NCBI GenBank assembly: GCA_005116895.1
Contig: SWDO01000002.1
Location: forward strand, 1-40,945
Reading direction: 5' to 3'
Source: Nitrospira sp.
GTDB lineage: Bacteria; Nitrospirota; Nitrospiria; Nitrospirales; Nitrospiraceae
Length of the DNA: 40,945 bases
Positions 1-8,124 of this stretch are shown one piece after another. The notes beneath the pieces were generated by a model. The model saw nothing but the letters and a program-made list of their open reading frames with translations. It had not been told where the DNA came from and made no database searches. The translations under genes and the position numbers were made by a program. Position 1 is the first letter of the stretch; the number at the start of each line of letters is the position of its first letter.

Positions 1-2
1 GG

Positions 3-602
3 ACGAATACCGGCAACATTACGCTCAAACTCATGTCCTATCTCTCAGGCGTGCTGAATCTAAACGGGGCCGCGACGACCTCAACGATTTCAATCGTCGG
101 CCAGAACGCCCGCTATACGTTCAGTGGCACCGCCGGCCAATGGGTGAGTTTGGGAATGACAGCGGTCAGCATCACGTCATCGACGATCACGTTCTGGAAA
201 CCTGACGGGACGCAGCTTGCCTCCACATCCGTCAGCACGAGTGGTGGGAGTCTCGATCCCTCCACGGCGTTACCCACGACGGGAACCTATACGGTCACAG
301 TCAATCCCAGTGTGGCCAACACCGGGAGCCTGACGCTCACACTGTCTACCGAGGTCACTGGCACGTTCACGATCAATGCCGCGACCACACCGGTCACGCT
401 CAGCCGGGCGGGCCAGAATGCGCGCTATACGTTTACCGGGACGGCCGGCCAGTGGGTGAGTCTCGGCATGACGGGCGTCACGATCACCGCCAGCACAGTT
501 ATGTTTGTGAGACCGGATGGGACGACCTGGCTCTCGGTGCCGGTCGGCACCACCGGCACCAGTCTGGATTCCCCCACGGCACTGATCGCATTACCCAGGT
601 GA
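3..602 (+). CDS. RHS-protein N-terminal repeat domain, 5'-partial and broken at 3' end
   Basis: The reading frame is open from the left window edge, so the gene starts outside. It carries about two copies of a roughly 110-residue beta-rich unit marked by GQNARYTF, GTAGQWVSLGMT and PDGT, ending in TGTYTVTVNP and NTGSLTLTLS. The unit resembles the PPC-like sandwich repeats found ahead of YD repeats in secreted RHS proteins. The frame stops at 600-602, in the middle of the second unit, just after the sequence switches to YD-repeat coding in another frame (from about 584). The last residues (IALPR) are out-of-frame translation of YD-repeat DNA. I read this as the front half of one RHS gene separated from its body by an out-of-frame deletion or an assembly error. 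Repeat content is clear; domain family is an inference. Confidence 0.6.
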   Translation, partial: TNTGNITLKLMSYLSGVLNLNGAATTSTISIVGQNARYTFSGTAGQWVSLGMTAVSITSSTITFWKPDGTQLASTSVSTSGGSLDPSTALPTTGTYTVTVNPSVANTGSLTLTLSTEVTGTFTINAATTPVTLSRAGQNARYTFTGTAGQWVSLGMTGVTITASTVMFVRPDGTTWLSVPVGTTGTSLDSPTALIALPR

Positions 603-3256
603 CCGACATCCTCGGGCGCACGATCATCTATACCTACGATGCGAGCGGCCGCCTCTGGAAGGTGACGAATCCGATGTCCGGCGTGAGCGAGTACACCTAC
701 GATACGTCTCATCGACTGCTCACGGCTAAAGAACCCAACGGCAACACCAATGTGACCAATGTCTACGATGCCAATGGGAGGGTGCAGACCCAAACGCAAG
801 CCGACAGCACGACCTATCAGTTTGCTTACACGGTGGATGGGAGCGGGAACGTCACCCAGACCGATGTGACCGATCCACGAGGGTTTGTCACGCGCTACGC
901 CTTCAATAGCGCCGGGCTGACCACTTCTGTGATCGCGGCCGTCGCCCAGCCGGAAGCCCAGACCACCACCTATGAATGGCAAGCAGGAACGAATCTCTTG
1001 CTCAGTGTGACCGATGCGCTGAATCGCAAGACAGCCTATACCTACGACAGCAAGGGCAATGTGCTGACTGTGACGAGGCTCGCCACGACGCCCCAAGCCG
1101 TCACGACGACGTTCACCTACGAGCCCACGTATAATCAGATCGCCACCATCACCGATCCGCTGGGCGTGGGACATACGACCACATTCGGCTACGACACGAA
1201 GGGCAATCTCACGACGATCACGAACGCCCTGAATAAGACCACGACCATCACAGTCAATGGCCAAGGCCAGCCACTCACGATTAAAGATCCGCTCAACAAC
1301 CAAACGACCTTCACCTATGAACTGGGCGATCTAATTGCGGTCAAAGACCCGCTCAATCGCGAGACGAAACGCATGCTCGATGCGGCCGGGCGGCTCCGCA
1401 GTATTATCAACCCCCTCGGCCAGAAGACAGTCTATACGCCTGATGCCTTAGATCGCATCACGTTGCTAACCGACGCCATCAACGGGGTGACGCAGCTCGG
1501 GTATGATCCCAATAGCAATCTCCTCACCGTCACCGATGCCAAGAGCCAACAGACGGTCTACACGCCCAACAACATGAATCGGACGACGACGAGAAAAGAT
1601 CCGCTCCTCAGGACCGAGACCTACACCTACGATAACAATGGCAACCTGGCGACGGTGCTTGACCGAAAAAGCCAGACGACGACCTATACCTACGATCCGT
1701 TGAATCGCAGAACCAAGACGACCTTCCAGGACGGGACCAGCACGAACTATACGTACGATGCCGGGAACCGGATCACGCAGGTGCAGGAGAAGAATGCGGG
1801 TGGGACGGTCACGGCGACGATTACGCGGACCTACGACGGCTTAGACCGGTTGACGCAAGAAGTGACGCCACAGGGCACGGTGAACTATACGTACGATAAT
1901 GCGTCGAGACGCGCGACGATGACCGTCGTCGGCCAAACCCAGGTCGTCTATACCTATGACAATGCCAATCGGCTCACAAATATTCAGCAGGGTACGAGTA
2001 ACATCGTCATCGGGTACGACGATGCCGACCGTCGCACCAGCGTGACCTATCCGAACACGAACAAGGTCGAGTACCAGTACAATGTAGCTTCGGAACTCAC
2101 GACCGTGACCTATAAGCAAGGCACCACGACGCTGGGGACGTTAATGTATACCTATGATGCTGCGGGCAACCGGATCAAAACCGGTGGCACCTTCGCCCGT
2201 TCAAACGTGCCACCTGCATTAGCAACCGCCAGCTACAACGCCAATAACCAGCAAACCGCATTCGGAGCGAGTACCGAGACGTACGATTTGAATGGAAACC
2301 TAGCAACAACAACCGACGCTGGAGTAACGACTACCTATACCTGGAATGCTAGAAATCAATTGACTGGGATCACCAAGACCGGATTTACGGCATCGTTCAC
2401 GTATGATTCATTTGGGCGGAGAACGGGCAAGATTATTAATGGGACGACCACGAACTTTGTGTATGACGGCTTGAACCAGGTCCAAGAAAAGAACGGCGCG
2501 ACGGTGACGGCGAACTTGCTCATTGGTCTTGGGATCGATGAGTTCTTTACCCGCACGGATAGTGTTGGAGTCCGATCTCTCCTGCCGGATGCCCTCGGGT
2601 CAACCGTCGCTCTCGGTGATGGCACCGGCACACTGCAAACGCAATACACCTATGAACCGTTTGGGATTACGACGCAGACCGGCGCAGTCAGCACCAGTAG
2701 CTACAAGTACACCGGACGGGAAGATGATGGGACTGGGGTGTTCTATTACCGAGCCCGGTACTACCATCCGAGACTGCAACGGTTCATAGCCGAAGATCCA
2801 ATCCGGTTCAGGGGCGGGGATGTGAATTTGTATGCTTATGTATGGAACACTCCTTTGCAAATGAGGGACTATTCTGGTCTCCGTCCGGGAGATTCCTTCG
2901 ATTGCGAGAATGATGCTTTGAAAGATGCGTTCGAGTATGCCTGTAAATCAGGAACTGATGTGGAACATGGGGGGTATATCTACGTCATGCCCAACGGACA
3001 ATACTCCTATACCTTCGCCAGCGGACCACCGAAATCGGATCTGCCAAGAGCCCTGGGGCATGTGAATCCCCCAATGCCAGGCTCGAGAGGAACTGGGACC
3101 TCAATATTCCACTCCCATCGTTCTGATGGAAAATTCAACAAGGACCGTTCTGATATCGTACCGGGAAAAACAAACTATTTGCTCCTGCCAAACTGCAAGG
3201 GAATCGTCCGATGGGATGATGATCTTGATACAGAGATGCCGGTTAACATCAAGTGA
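452..3256 (+). CDS. RHS/YD-repeat protein with RHS core and DUF4329/JAMM-like C-terminal tip
   Basis: Genuine coding in this frame begins near 584 (DRITQVTD); the first ~44 residues are a wrong-frame reading of the upstream repeat domain. Around 20 YD repeats follow (YTYDxxGN/R pattern), then the RHS core: GRED, YYRARYYHPRLQRFIAEDP (about residues 765-781) and NLYAYVWNTP. Residues ~810-934 form a variable tip with E838, an H887-S-H889 pair and D898/D901, similar in layout to DUF4329 and JAMM-type metal sites, though the HxH-to-Asp spacing is not the textbook one. RHS proteins form a hollow YD shell that holds a toxin tip, typically released by cleavage after the core. The gene has no plausible own start unless an ATG at 674, with AAGGTGA upstream, is used. 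It is probably the body of a gene whose front is at 3-602. A small exported protein follows directly. Confidence 0.8.
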   Translation: MGESRHDGRHDHRQHSYVCETGWDDLALGAGRHHRHQSGFPHGTDRITQVTDILGRTIIYTYDASGRLWKVTNPMSGVSEYTYDTSHRLLTAKEPNGNTNVTNVYDANGRVQTQTQADSTTYQFAYTVDGSGNVTQTDVTDPRGFVTRYAFNSAGLTTSVIAAVAQPEAQTTTYEWQAGTNLLLSVTDALNRKTAYTYDSKGNVLTVTRLATTPQAVTTTFTYEPTYNQIATITDPLGVGHTTTFGYDTKGNLTTITNALNKTTTITVNGQGQPLTIKDPLNNQTTFTYELGDLIAVKDPLNRETKRMLDAAGRLRSIINPLGQKTVYTPDALDRITLLTDAINGVTQLGYDPNSNLLTVTDAKSQQTVYTPNNMNRTTTRKDPLLRTETYTYDNNGNLATVLDRKSQTTTYTYDPLNRRTKTTFQDGTSTNYTYDAGNRITQVQEKNAGGTVTATITRTYDGLDRLTQEVTPQGTVNYTYDNASRRATMTVVGQTQVVYTYDNANRLTNIQQGTSNIVIGYDDADRRTSVTYPNTNKVEYQYNVASELTTVTYKQGTTTLGTLMYTYDAAGNRIKTGGTFARSNVPPALATASYNANNQQTAFGASTETYDLNGNLATTTDAGVTTTYTWNARNQLTGITKTGFTASFTYDSFGRRTGKIINGTTTNFVYDGLNQVQEKNGATVTANLLIGLGIDEFFTRTDSVGVRSLLPDALGSTVALGDGTGTLQTQYTYEPFGITTQTGAVSTSSYKYTGREDDGTGVFYYRARYYHPRLQRFIAEDPIRFRGGDVNLYAYVWNTPLQMRDYSGLRPGDSFDCENDALKDAFEYACKSGTDVEHGGYIYVMPNGQYSYTFASGPPKSDLPRALGHVNPPMPGSRGTGTSIFHSHRSDGKFNKDRSDIVPGKTNYLLLPNCKGIVRWDDDLDTEMPVNIK

Positions 3257-3265
3257 GTGCCATCA

Positions 3266-3724
3266 ATGTTGAAAAGTAGTGTGGTGGTAAAACAGAGTGC
3301 TCGGTTTTTCATGATCGTTATCCTGTTTCTTCTCGCCAGTCCTGCCTACTTGGGAGCTGAAATCACAGAAGAAAAAGCAATACAGTCGGCCCATAAGGCC
3401 TTCAGTGGTGACGAACCTATATTGCCAGAATGGACTTTCTATCTAGATAAGAAGCTTGAGAGATGGCACTGGCTCAAAGCTCGCTGGCAGAAGTGCTCAG
3501 TAAAAGAGAAACAAATGGGCCGCGAGGATACAGAGTGTGGACCTTGGTTAGCACAAATGGAATCAGTAACGGCAGGTAAGCATGTGTGGGCCGTGGTCTA
3601 CAAGCGTGTGCTTGCTCCTGGCGAGGAAGTTCTCCACCCTAATGCGATGGTCTTCGTGGATGCTGACTCAGGTAGAGTGCTCGCGATCATTACCCCTGAA
3701 GGGGCCCCGCTTTTCCCAAAGTAA
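3266..3724 (+). CDS. Small exported protein, PepSY-like, candidate immunity partner of the RHS tip
   Basis: The ATG at 3266 lies 9 nt after the RHS stop; a GTG at 3257 is an alternative. The N-terminus has basic residues, a hydrophobic stretch (MIVILFLLASPAYLG) and an AxA-like cleavage region, indicating export. The mature part begins with an amphipathic helix (ITEEKAIQSAHKAF) and ends with VWAVVYKR then MVFVDADSGRVLAI, a layout like a single PepSY unit. PepSY domains occur as propeptides and inhibitors of metallopeptidases. Two Cys remain in the mature protein (KCSVKEK, ECGPW). Position right behind a variable RHS tip is typical of immunity genes, so inhibition of the tip is a reasonable but unproven guess. 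Some other periplasmic lipoprotein-like role is possible. Confidence 0.6.
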   Translation: MLKSSVVVKQSARFFMIVILFLLASPAYLGAEITEEKAIQSAHKAFSGDEPILPEWTFYLDKKLERWHWLKARWQKCSVKEKQMGREDTECGPWLAQMESVTAGKHVWAVVYKRVLAPGEEVLHPNAMVFVDADSGRVLAIITPEGAPLFPK

Positions 3725-3772
3725 GCTCGTAGCTCCAAGATTCACTACGCGCCATTCGTCGATGCTTAGCTC

Positions 3773-4227
3773 TTGACCCTGACCAATGCCAAGACTCAGC
3801 AGACGGTGTATACCTATAGCAACATGAATCGGACGAGTACGAGAAAGGATCCCCTGCTCAACACCGAAACCTACACCTACGACAATAATGGCAATCTCGC
3901 CACGCTCCTTGATCGAAAGAGCCAGACGACAACCTATACCTACGATCCGTTGAACCGCAGAACCAAGGCTACATTCCAGGATGGGACCAGTACGAACTAT
4001 ACATACGATGCGGGCAATCGAATTACACAGGTCCAAGAGAAGAATTCAGGGGGCACCGTCACAGCCACGATCACGAGAGTCTACGATGGCCTTGATCGCC
4101 TGACTCAGGAAGTCACGGCGCAAGAGACGGTGAACTACACCTACGACAATGCCAATCGGCGGAGGCAATTGCAGCAGGGGGACAAGCTCGGTGATCATTA
4201 GGTACGACGATGCTGATCGTCGTGTGC
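3773..4227 (+). pseudogene. Orphan RHS YD-repeat fragment, decayed
   Basis: This segment is closely similar to the YD-repeat region at about 1523-2036 of the main RHS gene: DAKSQQTVYT versus NAKTQQTVYT, then DRKSQTTTYTYDPLNRRTK and QVQEKN. It has no start region, no RHS core and no tip. Relative to the main copy it lacks one ~20-residue YD unit (YTYDNASRR runs directly into the next), and has a +1 frameshift between about 4165 and 4190, after which the similarity (GTSSVIIRYDDADRR) continues in another frame up to about 4227. It looks like a relic of an RHS duplication or displaced cassette. Confidence 0.75.
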
Positions 4228-4300
4228 GATCTAAATCTGTCGCAGCTGACACGGCTGGGGCGATATCTCTCTCTGAGGGATCGAGGGTGAAAGAACCTGT

Positions 4301-4333
4301 AAAGGGGAGACGGCAAGCTGCCGTCTCCCCTTT
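4301..4333. terminator. Bidirectional hairpin terminator after rplT
   Basis: Perfect 15-bp inverted repeat, AAAGGGGAGACGGCA then AGC then its complement. It sits 28 nt beyond the rplT stop on the minus strand and also beyond the decayed RHS fragment on the plus strand. U-tracts on either side are weak. Confidence 0.75.
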
Positions 4334-4360
4334 GATTTGTGATTCCCTAAAGGCGTGAAT

Positions 4361-4729
4361 TTATGCAGTGGCCAGTGTCAGGTGCTGCTTGGCGAGGCCG
4401 CACAACTTTTCAAATCCCGCCGAATCTTTGATCGCCATATCCGACAACACTTTTCGATCCAGCAACACATTCGCTTTCTTCAATGCGTTGATGAACCGAC
4501 CGTAGGTCAGCCCTTGGGCCCGAACGCCGGCGCTGATGCGGGCGATCCACAATTGCCGGAAATCTCGCTTTCGATTCTTACGGCCCGTATAGGCATACGT
4601 CTGCCCCTTGTCGACGCTTTCTGTCGCTGAACGGAAGAGCCGGCTCTTTCCGCCGTACTGACCTGACGCCAGTTTAATCCGCTTCTTTCTCCGTTGCCGA
4701 GTTTTTGGCCCACCCTTTGCGCGAGGCAT
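4361..4729 (-). CDS. rplT: 50S ribosomal protein L20
   Basis: 122 residues, the usual L20 length. It starts MPRAKGGPKTRQRRKK, has the strongly basic N-terminal extension and the conserved GRKNRKRDFRQLWI and NALKKANVLLDRKVLSD blocks. L20 binds 23S rRNA early in large-subunit assembly and in many bacteria represses its own operon. It is the last gene of thrS-infC-rpmI-rplT and is followed by a hairpin terminator at 4301-4333. An AGGAG-type ribosome binding site lies just upstream of the start on the minus strand. Confidence 0.97.
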   Translation of the reverse strand: MPRAKGGPKTRQRRKKRIKLASGQYGGKSRLFRSATESVDKGQTYAYTGRKNRKRDFRQLWIARISAGVRAQGLTYGRFINALKKANVLLDRKVLSDMAIKDSAGFEKLCGLAKQHLTLATA

Positions 4730-4781
4730 GATTCATTACTCCTTTTGGGTCCTGAAATTCATAACATTACACGATCGTCGT

Positions 4782-4976
4782 CTATGCATACGGCAGAAGA
4801 CGCTTCAATGTAGAAACAACCGTGGAATCCACCACTGCTGTTCCGCTTAGGCGGCGCTTTCGGTCGTGCCGCTTGCTGGTCAGTATGTGTCGCTTGCCTG
4901 CCTTGCGGCGGACGATTTTCCCACTTCCGGTCTTGGCAAATCGCTTGCTTGCCCCTTTATGCGTTTTCATTTTCAT
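4782..4976 (-). CDS. rpmI: 50S ribosomal protein L35
   Basis: I choose the start MKMKTHKGASKRF at 4976, not the longer frame from 5018. It matches the family N-terminus (MPKMKTHKGAAKRF type) and has AAAGGA seven bases upstream. The protein is 64 residues, very basic, with the conserved GKIVRRKAGKRHILTSK segment. L35 is a small 50S protein. The gene lies 42 nt after infC and 52 nt before rplT, the classic translation operon order. Confidence 0.95.
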   Translation of the reverse strand: MKMKTHKGASKRFAKTGSGKIVRRKAGKRHILTSKRHDRKRRLSGTAVVDSTVVSTLKRLLPYA

Positions 4977-5018
4977 CGAGAATTCCTTTGGTTGATCGAT
5001 CACCGCATCGCACGTCAA

Positions 5019-5525
5019 TTATTTGGGCGCCACAATCATAATCAAACTTCGTCCCTCCATGCGGGGGGCATACTCGATGGTGCCGGCTTGCGCCAATTGT
5101 TCAATGACGGAATTCATTACGGCCCGCCCCATTTCCTGATTGGCCATCTCCCGCCCGCGATACGTGAGGGTGACTTTAGTTTTATTTCCCTCTTCGAGGA
5201 ATGTTTTCATCTGCCGAACTTTAATTTCAAGGTCATGTTTATCGGTTCGTGGGCGCAACTTGATTTCCTTCACTTGCGTGGACTTTTGATGGCGCCGACT
5301 TTGATGGTCCTTTTTGCTCAACTCATACTTGTACTTCCCAAAGTCCATAATCCTACAGACTGGGGGGGTAGAGTTAGGAGCCACTTCCACCAAGTCATAG
5401 CCGCCTTCCTGAGCCTGTCGAAAGGCGTCCGGCGTCTGAAGGATGCCGAGTTGTTCTCCTTCCGGGCCAATGACACGAATTTCTCGGACTCGGATCTCAC
5501 GATTCACACGCAATTTGGGAACGAT
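5019..5525 (-). CDS. infC: Translation initiation factor IF-3, probable AUC start
   Basis: The protein shows REIRVREIRVIGPEGEQLG, then DLVEVAPNSTPPVCRIMDFGK, a basic linker, and the C-terminal KEIKLRPRTDKHDLEIK block, which is complete two-domain IF-3. The first conventional start codon is TTG at 5513, but it lies 16 nt from the strong GAGGTG site. An ATC at 5525, in frame and four codons earlier, sits 4 nt from that site and gives the expected longer N-terminus. infC genes typically use AUU, AUC or AUA starts, which lets IF-3 repress its own translation because IF-3 rejects non-standard starts. The gene begins 14 nt after the thrS stop. Confidence 0.93.
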   Translation of the reverse strand: MVPKLRVNREIRVREIRVIGPEGEQLGILQTPDAFRQAQEGGYDLVEVAPNSTPPVCRIMDFGKYKYELSKKDHQSRRHQKSTQVKEIKLRPRTDKHDLEIKVRQMKTFLEEGNKTKVTLTYRGREMANQEMGRAVMNSVIEQLAQAGTIEYAPRMEGRSLIMIVAPK

Positions 5526-5539
5526 AGTCCACCTCTTTT

Positions 5540-7468
5540 TTAATGTGTGGGTTGAAGTTCTCGCTGTGTGTGCGTGACCTCGGCTTGCAGGAGATCCAAC
5601 ACGTCAGCCACTGTCTTGCTTCCTAAATTTGCCCCACTTCGGCCTCGTACCGAGAGCGTCCCATCTTGCATTTCGCGATTCCCTGCAACCAACATGAATG
5701 GGACTTTCGCCTTTTCCGCTTCGCGAATCTTGAACCCGATCTTTTCGTTCCGGAGATCTGGTTCGGCACGAAAGCCCGCCGCCTTCAATTGTGCCACGAC
5801 GGCCGCCACATAGTCTTGCTGATGATCGGTGATGTTCATGACGATGGCCTGCACCGGAGCCAGCCAGGTCGGGAACGCACCTCCGTAATGTTCAATCAGG
5901 ATACCGAAAAAACGCTCGATGGAGCCCATCAAGGCGCGATGGATCATGATTGGGCGATGCGCTTTGCCGTCTTCTCCAATATAACTTAACTCAAAGCGCT
6001 CTGGATTGTTGAAATCCACCTGGACCGTGGAGCATTGCCACGAGCGGCCCAACGCATCTTTGATCTTAATATCGATCTTCGGGCCGTAAAATGCCCCCCC
6101 GCCAGGATCGAGGTGGAAGGAAATGCGTCGACTCTTCAGGGCTGCTTCCAATGCGCTGGTGGCCAAGGTCCAATGTTCATCGCCACCCACGGACTCTTTG
6201 GGCCGCGTGGACAAAAAGACGTCAAATTGGTGAAACCCGAATGTCTGCAAGACAAAAAATGTAAAGTCCAGGACCCGACTGACCTCATGTTCCATTTGAT
6301 CCGGGCGGCAGAAGAGATGGGCATCATCCTGCGTGAATCCGCGTACCCGCATGAGCCCGTGCAGAACGCCGGTCCGTTCATAGCGGTAGACCGTTCCGAG
6401 TTCCCCATAGCGAATGGGAAGGTCTCGATAGCTACGCAGGTGAGATTGGTAGATCATGATGTGGTACGGACAGTTCATCGGCTTCAGCTGGTACTCACTG
6501 CCTTCCAGCTTCATCGATGGGAACATGTTTTCCCGGTAGTAATCGAGGTGCCCGCTGGTTTTCCAGAGATCGAGGCGTGCGGTATGCGGTGAATAGACCA
6601 GCTGGTATCCGTCTCGAATATGTTGTTCTCGCCAGAAATTTTCAATTAACAGGCGGACTGTCGCACCTTTGGGATGCCATAGGACCAGCCCGGGTCCAAT
6701 TTCATCCTGAATGCTGATCAAATCCAAATCTTTTCCAACTTTTCTGTGGTCGCGTCGCTTAATTTCCTCAAGCTTGGCCAGGTAGGCATCCACTTCCGCT
6801 TGTGTCGGAAAGGATGTTCCGTAGATCCGCTGTAACATTGGATTACGTTCATCACCACGCCAATAGGCCCCTCCTGTGGTGAGTAATTTGATGGCCCCGA
6901 TGACACCGGTAGTCGGAAGATGGGGGCCACGACAGAGATCCACGAAGTCACCCTGTGTGTAGGCGGTGATGGGTTCTCCATCGGGGAAGCCTTGAATCAG
7001 CTCGACCTTATAAAGCTCTCCACGGGACGTGAAAAAATCTATTTCATCCTGTTTTGAAAACTCCCGCCTGGTGATCGTGAGGTTACGCTTGATAATTTCA
7101 GCCGCGCGCTCTTCGATTTTCTGCAAGTCTTCGGGGGTAAAGGGGCGTTCGAAAGCGAAGTCGTAATAGAAACTATCTTCCAGGGCTGGGCCGATGGTCA
7201 GTTGCGCCGACGGGAAGAGTTCCTTGACTGCCTGGGCCATGAGGTGGGTACTGCTGTGACGGTACACTTCACGGCCTTCTGCACTGTCGAACCGCAGTGG
7301 TTCGAGGATCGAACTTTCAGACAGAGCGCACGACAAATCGACAACGGCTCCGTCTACCTTGGCCGCGAGAATATTCCGGTCGACGACACCTAGGTCACAC
7401 AGAGCGCCACCCACTGTCACCCCGGTCTGAATGTCACCGCTCGGACCGTCTTTGACCGATATCTTCAT
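5540..7468 (-). CDS. thrS: Threonyl-tRNA synthetase
   Basis: 642 residues, the usual full length. Order: N-terminal TGS domain (~1-60), editing domain with HSSTH at 71-75 and the CRGPH motif (~180), class II catalytic core with motif 2 around RYERTG, zinc ligands C333 (MNCPYH), a His in DDAHLF and a His in IMIHRALMGS, then the anticodon-binding domain. It charges tRNA-Thr in the cytoplasm and edits Ser-tRNA-Thr. It is the first gene of the thrS-infC-rpmI-rplT operon. Only about 25 nt separate its start from the U-tract of the upstream hairpin terminator, and no good Shine-Dalgarno is visible, so expression may depend on read-through or attenuation. Confidence 0.98.
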   Translation of the reverse strand: MKISVKDGPSGDIQTGVTVGGALCDLGVVDRNILAAKVDGAVVDLSCALSESSILEPLRFDSAEGREVYRHSSTHLMAQAVKELFPSAQLTIGPALEDSFYYDFAFERPFTPEDLQKIEERAAEIIKRNLTITRREFSKQDEIDFFTSRGELYKVELIQGFPDGEPITAYTQGDFVDLCRGPHLPTTGVIGAIKLLTTGGAYWRGDERNPMLQRIYGTSFPTQAEVDAYLAKLEEIKRRDHRKVGKDLDLISIQDEIGPGLVLWHPKGATVRLLIENFWREQHIRDGYQLVYSPHTARLDLWKTSGHLDYYRENMFPSMKLEGSEYQLKPMNCPYHIMIYQSHLRSYRDLPIRYGELGTVYRYERTGVLHGLMRVRGFTQDDAHLFCRPDQMEHEVSRVLDFTFFVLQTFGFHQFDVFLSTRPKESVGGDEHWTLATSALEAALKSRRISFHLDPGGGAFYGPKIDIKIKDALGRSWQCSTVQVDFNNPERFELSYIGEDGKAHRPIMIHRALMGSIERFFGILIEHYGGAFPTWLAPVQAIVMNITDHQQDYVAAVVAQLKAAGFRAEPDLRNEKIGFKIREAEKAKVPFMLVAGNREMQDGTLSVRGRSGANLGSKTVADVLDLLQAEVTHTQRELQPTH

Positions 7469-7493
7469 GACGTACGGACTTGACCCACTAGTA

Positions 7494-7544
7494 CAAAAAC
7501 AAAAAAGGCACCGAGCCTCTAAGAGGCAAATCAGTGCCTCGGCC
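7494..7544 (-). terminator. Intrinsic terminator between tRNA-Val and thrS
   Basis: On the minus strand an outer stem AGGCAC/GTGCCT encloses an inner hairpin GCCTC-TTA-GAGGC and is followed by TTTTTTGTTTTTG. It starts about 5 nt after the tRNA CCA end, so it can end the tRNA transcript, but its closeness to the thrS start also makes it a candidate attenuator. Confidence 0.8.
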
Positions 7545-7548
7545 TGAA

Positions 7549-7623
7549 TGGTAGGCGCGGACGGTCTTGAACCGTCGACCTCTACCGTGTCAAGGTAGCG
7601 CTCTCCCCCTGAGCTACGCGCCT
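7549..7623 (-). tRNA. tRNA-Val(GAC)
   Basis: Full cloverleaf of 75 nt with encoded CCA: acceptor AGGCGCG/CGCGCCT, D stem GCTC/GAGC, anticodon stem CTACC/GGTAG with loop TTGACAC (anticodon GAC), five-base variable region, and T arm GACGG-TTCAAGA-CCGTC. It is transcribed toward thrS. Confidence 0.97.
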
Positions 7624-7641
7624 ATCAAGAGAGGGGGCATG

Positions 7642-7666
7642 CTAATATAGCCTCACTGACACTGTC
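7642..7666 (-). promoter_or_regulatory. Possible promoter of tRNA-Val
   Basis: A perfect TTGACA (complement of 7661-7666) lies upstream of the tRNA with TATATT (complement of 7642-7647) downstream. The spacing of 13 bp is short; a shifted -10 such as TATTAG gives 15 bp. The location is right, the fit imperfect. Confidence 0.4.
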
Positions 7667-7769
7667 AAGAAAACGAAAGAGCAGGTCGCATTCCTTCAGC
7701 GAGCTGAAAGACCTTGGACCTTCTCTTTCAATCATCCCTTGAGGCAGACACCCTACAGCGTACGGACGG

Positions 7770-8042
7770 TTACTTCACGGCCGAGCGAAGCTCTTTCCCA
7801 GCTGAAAACTTCGGGACCTTCGCTGCCGGGATTCGGAGTGATTCCCCCGTCCGTGGATTTCTTCCCATTCGTGCTTTTCGTTTTGAAATCGTAAAGGTGC
7901 CGAAATTGACGAGAGAGACGCGCTTTCCTTTTTTTAATGAGGAAGTCACCGCCCCGGTGAGTGCCTCGAGGGCGGTTCCGGCCGCGACCTTCGTAATTCC
8001 AGCTGAAGCAGCCATCTTTGCGATCAGCTCTTCCTTTGTCAT
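7770..8042 (-). CDS. HU-family DNA-binding protein
   Basis: 90 residues, typical HU/IHF length. It has the helical N-terminus (MTKEELIAKMA), the GTFTISKRKARMGRNPRTGE beta-arm with the intercalating RNP loop, and a C-terminal helix ending KELRSAVK. HU-type dimers bend DNA and compact the nucleoid. GGAGG stands 8 nt before the ATG. It lies 82 nt downstream of the Fis-like gene on the same strand with no clear promoter between, so the two may be co-transcribed. I cannot separate HU from IHF-type function from sequence alone. Confidence 0.93.
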   Translation of the reverse strand: MTKEELIAKMAASAGITKVAAGTALEALTGAVTSSLKKGKRVSLVNFGTFTISKRKARMGRNPRTGESLRIPAAKVPKFSAGKELRSAVK

Positions 8043-8124
8043 GATGTCCCTCCTTCAATGGGTGGTGAGAGATGGTTATGGGAAGTGAGCTCTGGAGCAC
8101 GTCCGTGACAGTCCTGTTCAACCA

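Noticed and set aside
425..1303. 292-residue minus-strand ORF opposite the RHS gene
   Set aside because: It lies wholly antisense to YD repeats, whose biased codons keep the opposite strand open; no family features or ribosome site.
3257..3265. GTG start of the small exported protein
   Set aside because: The ATG at 3266 is in frame and gives a normal signal peptide; the extension adds only three residues.
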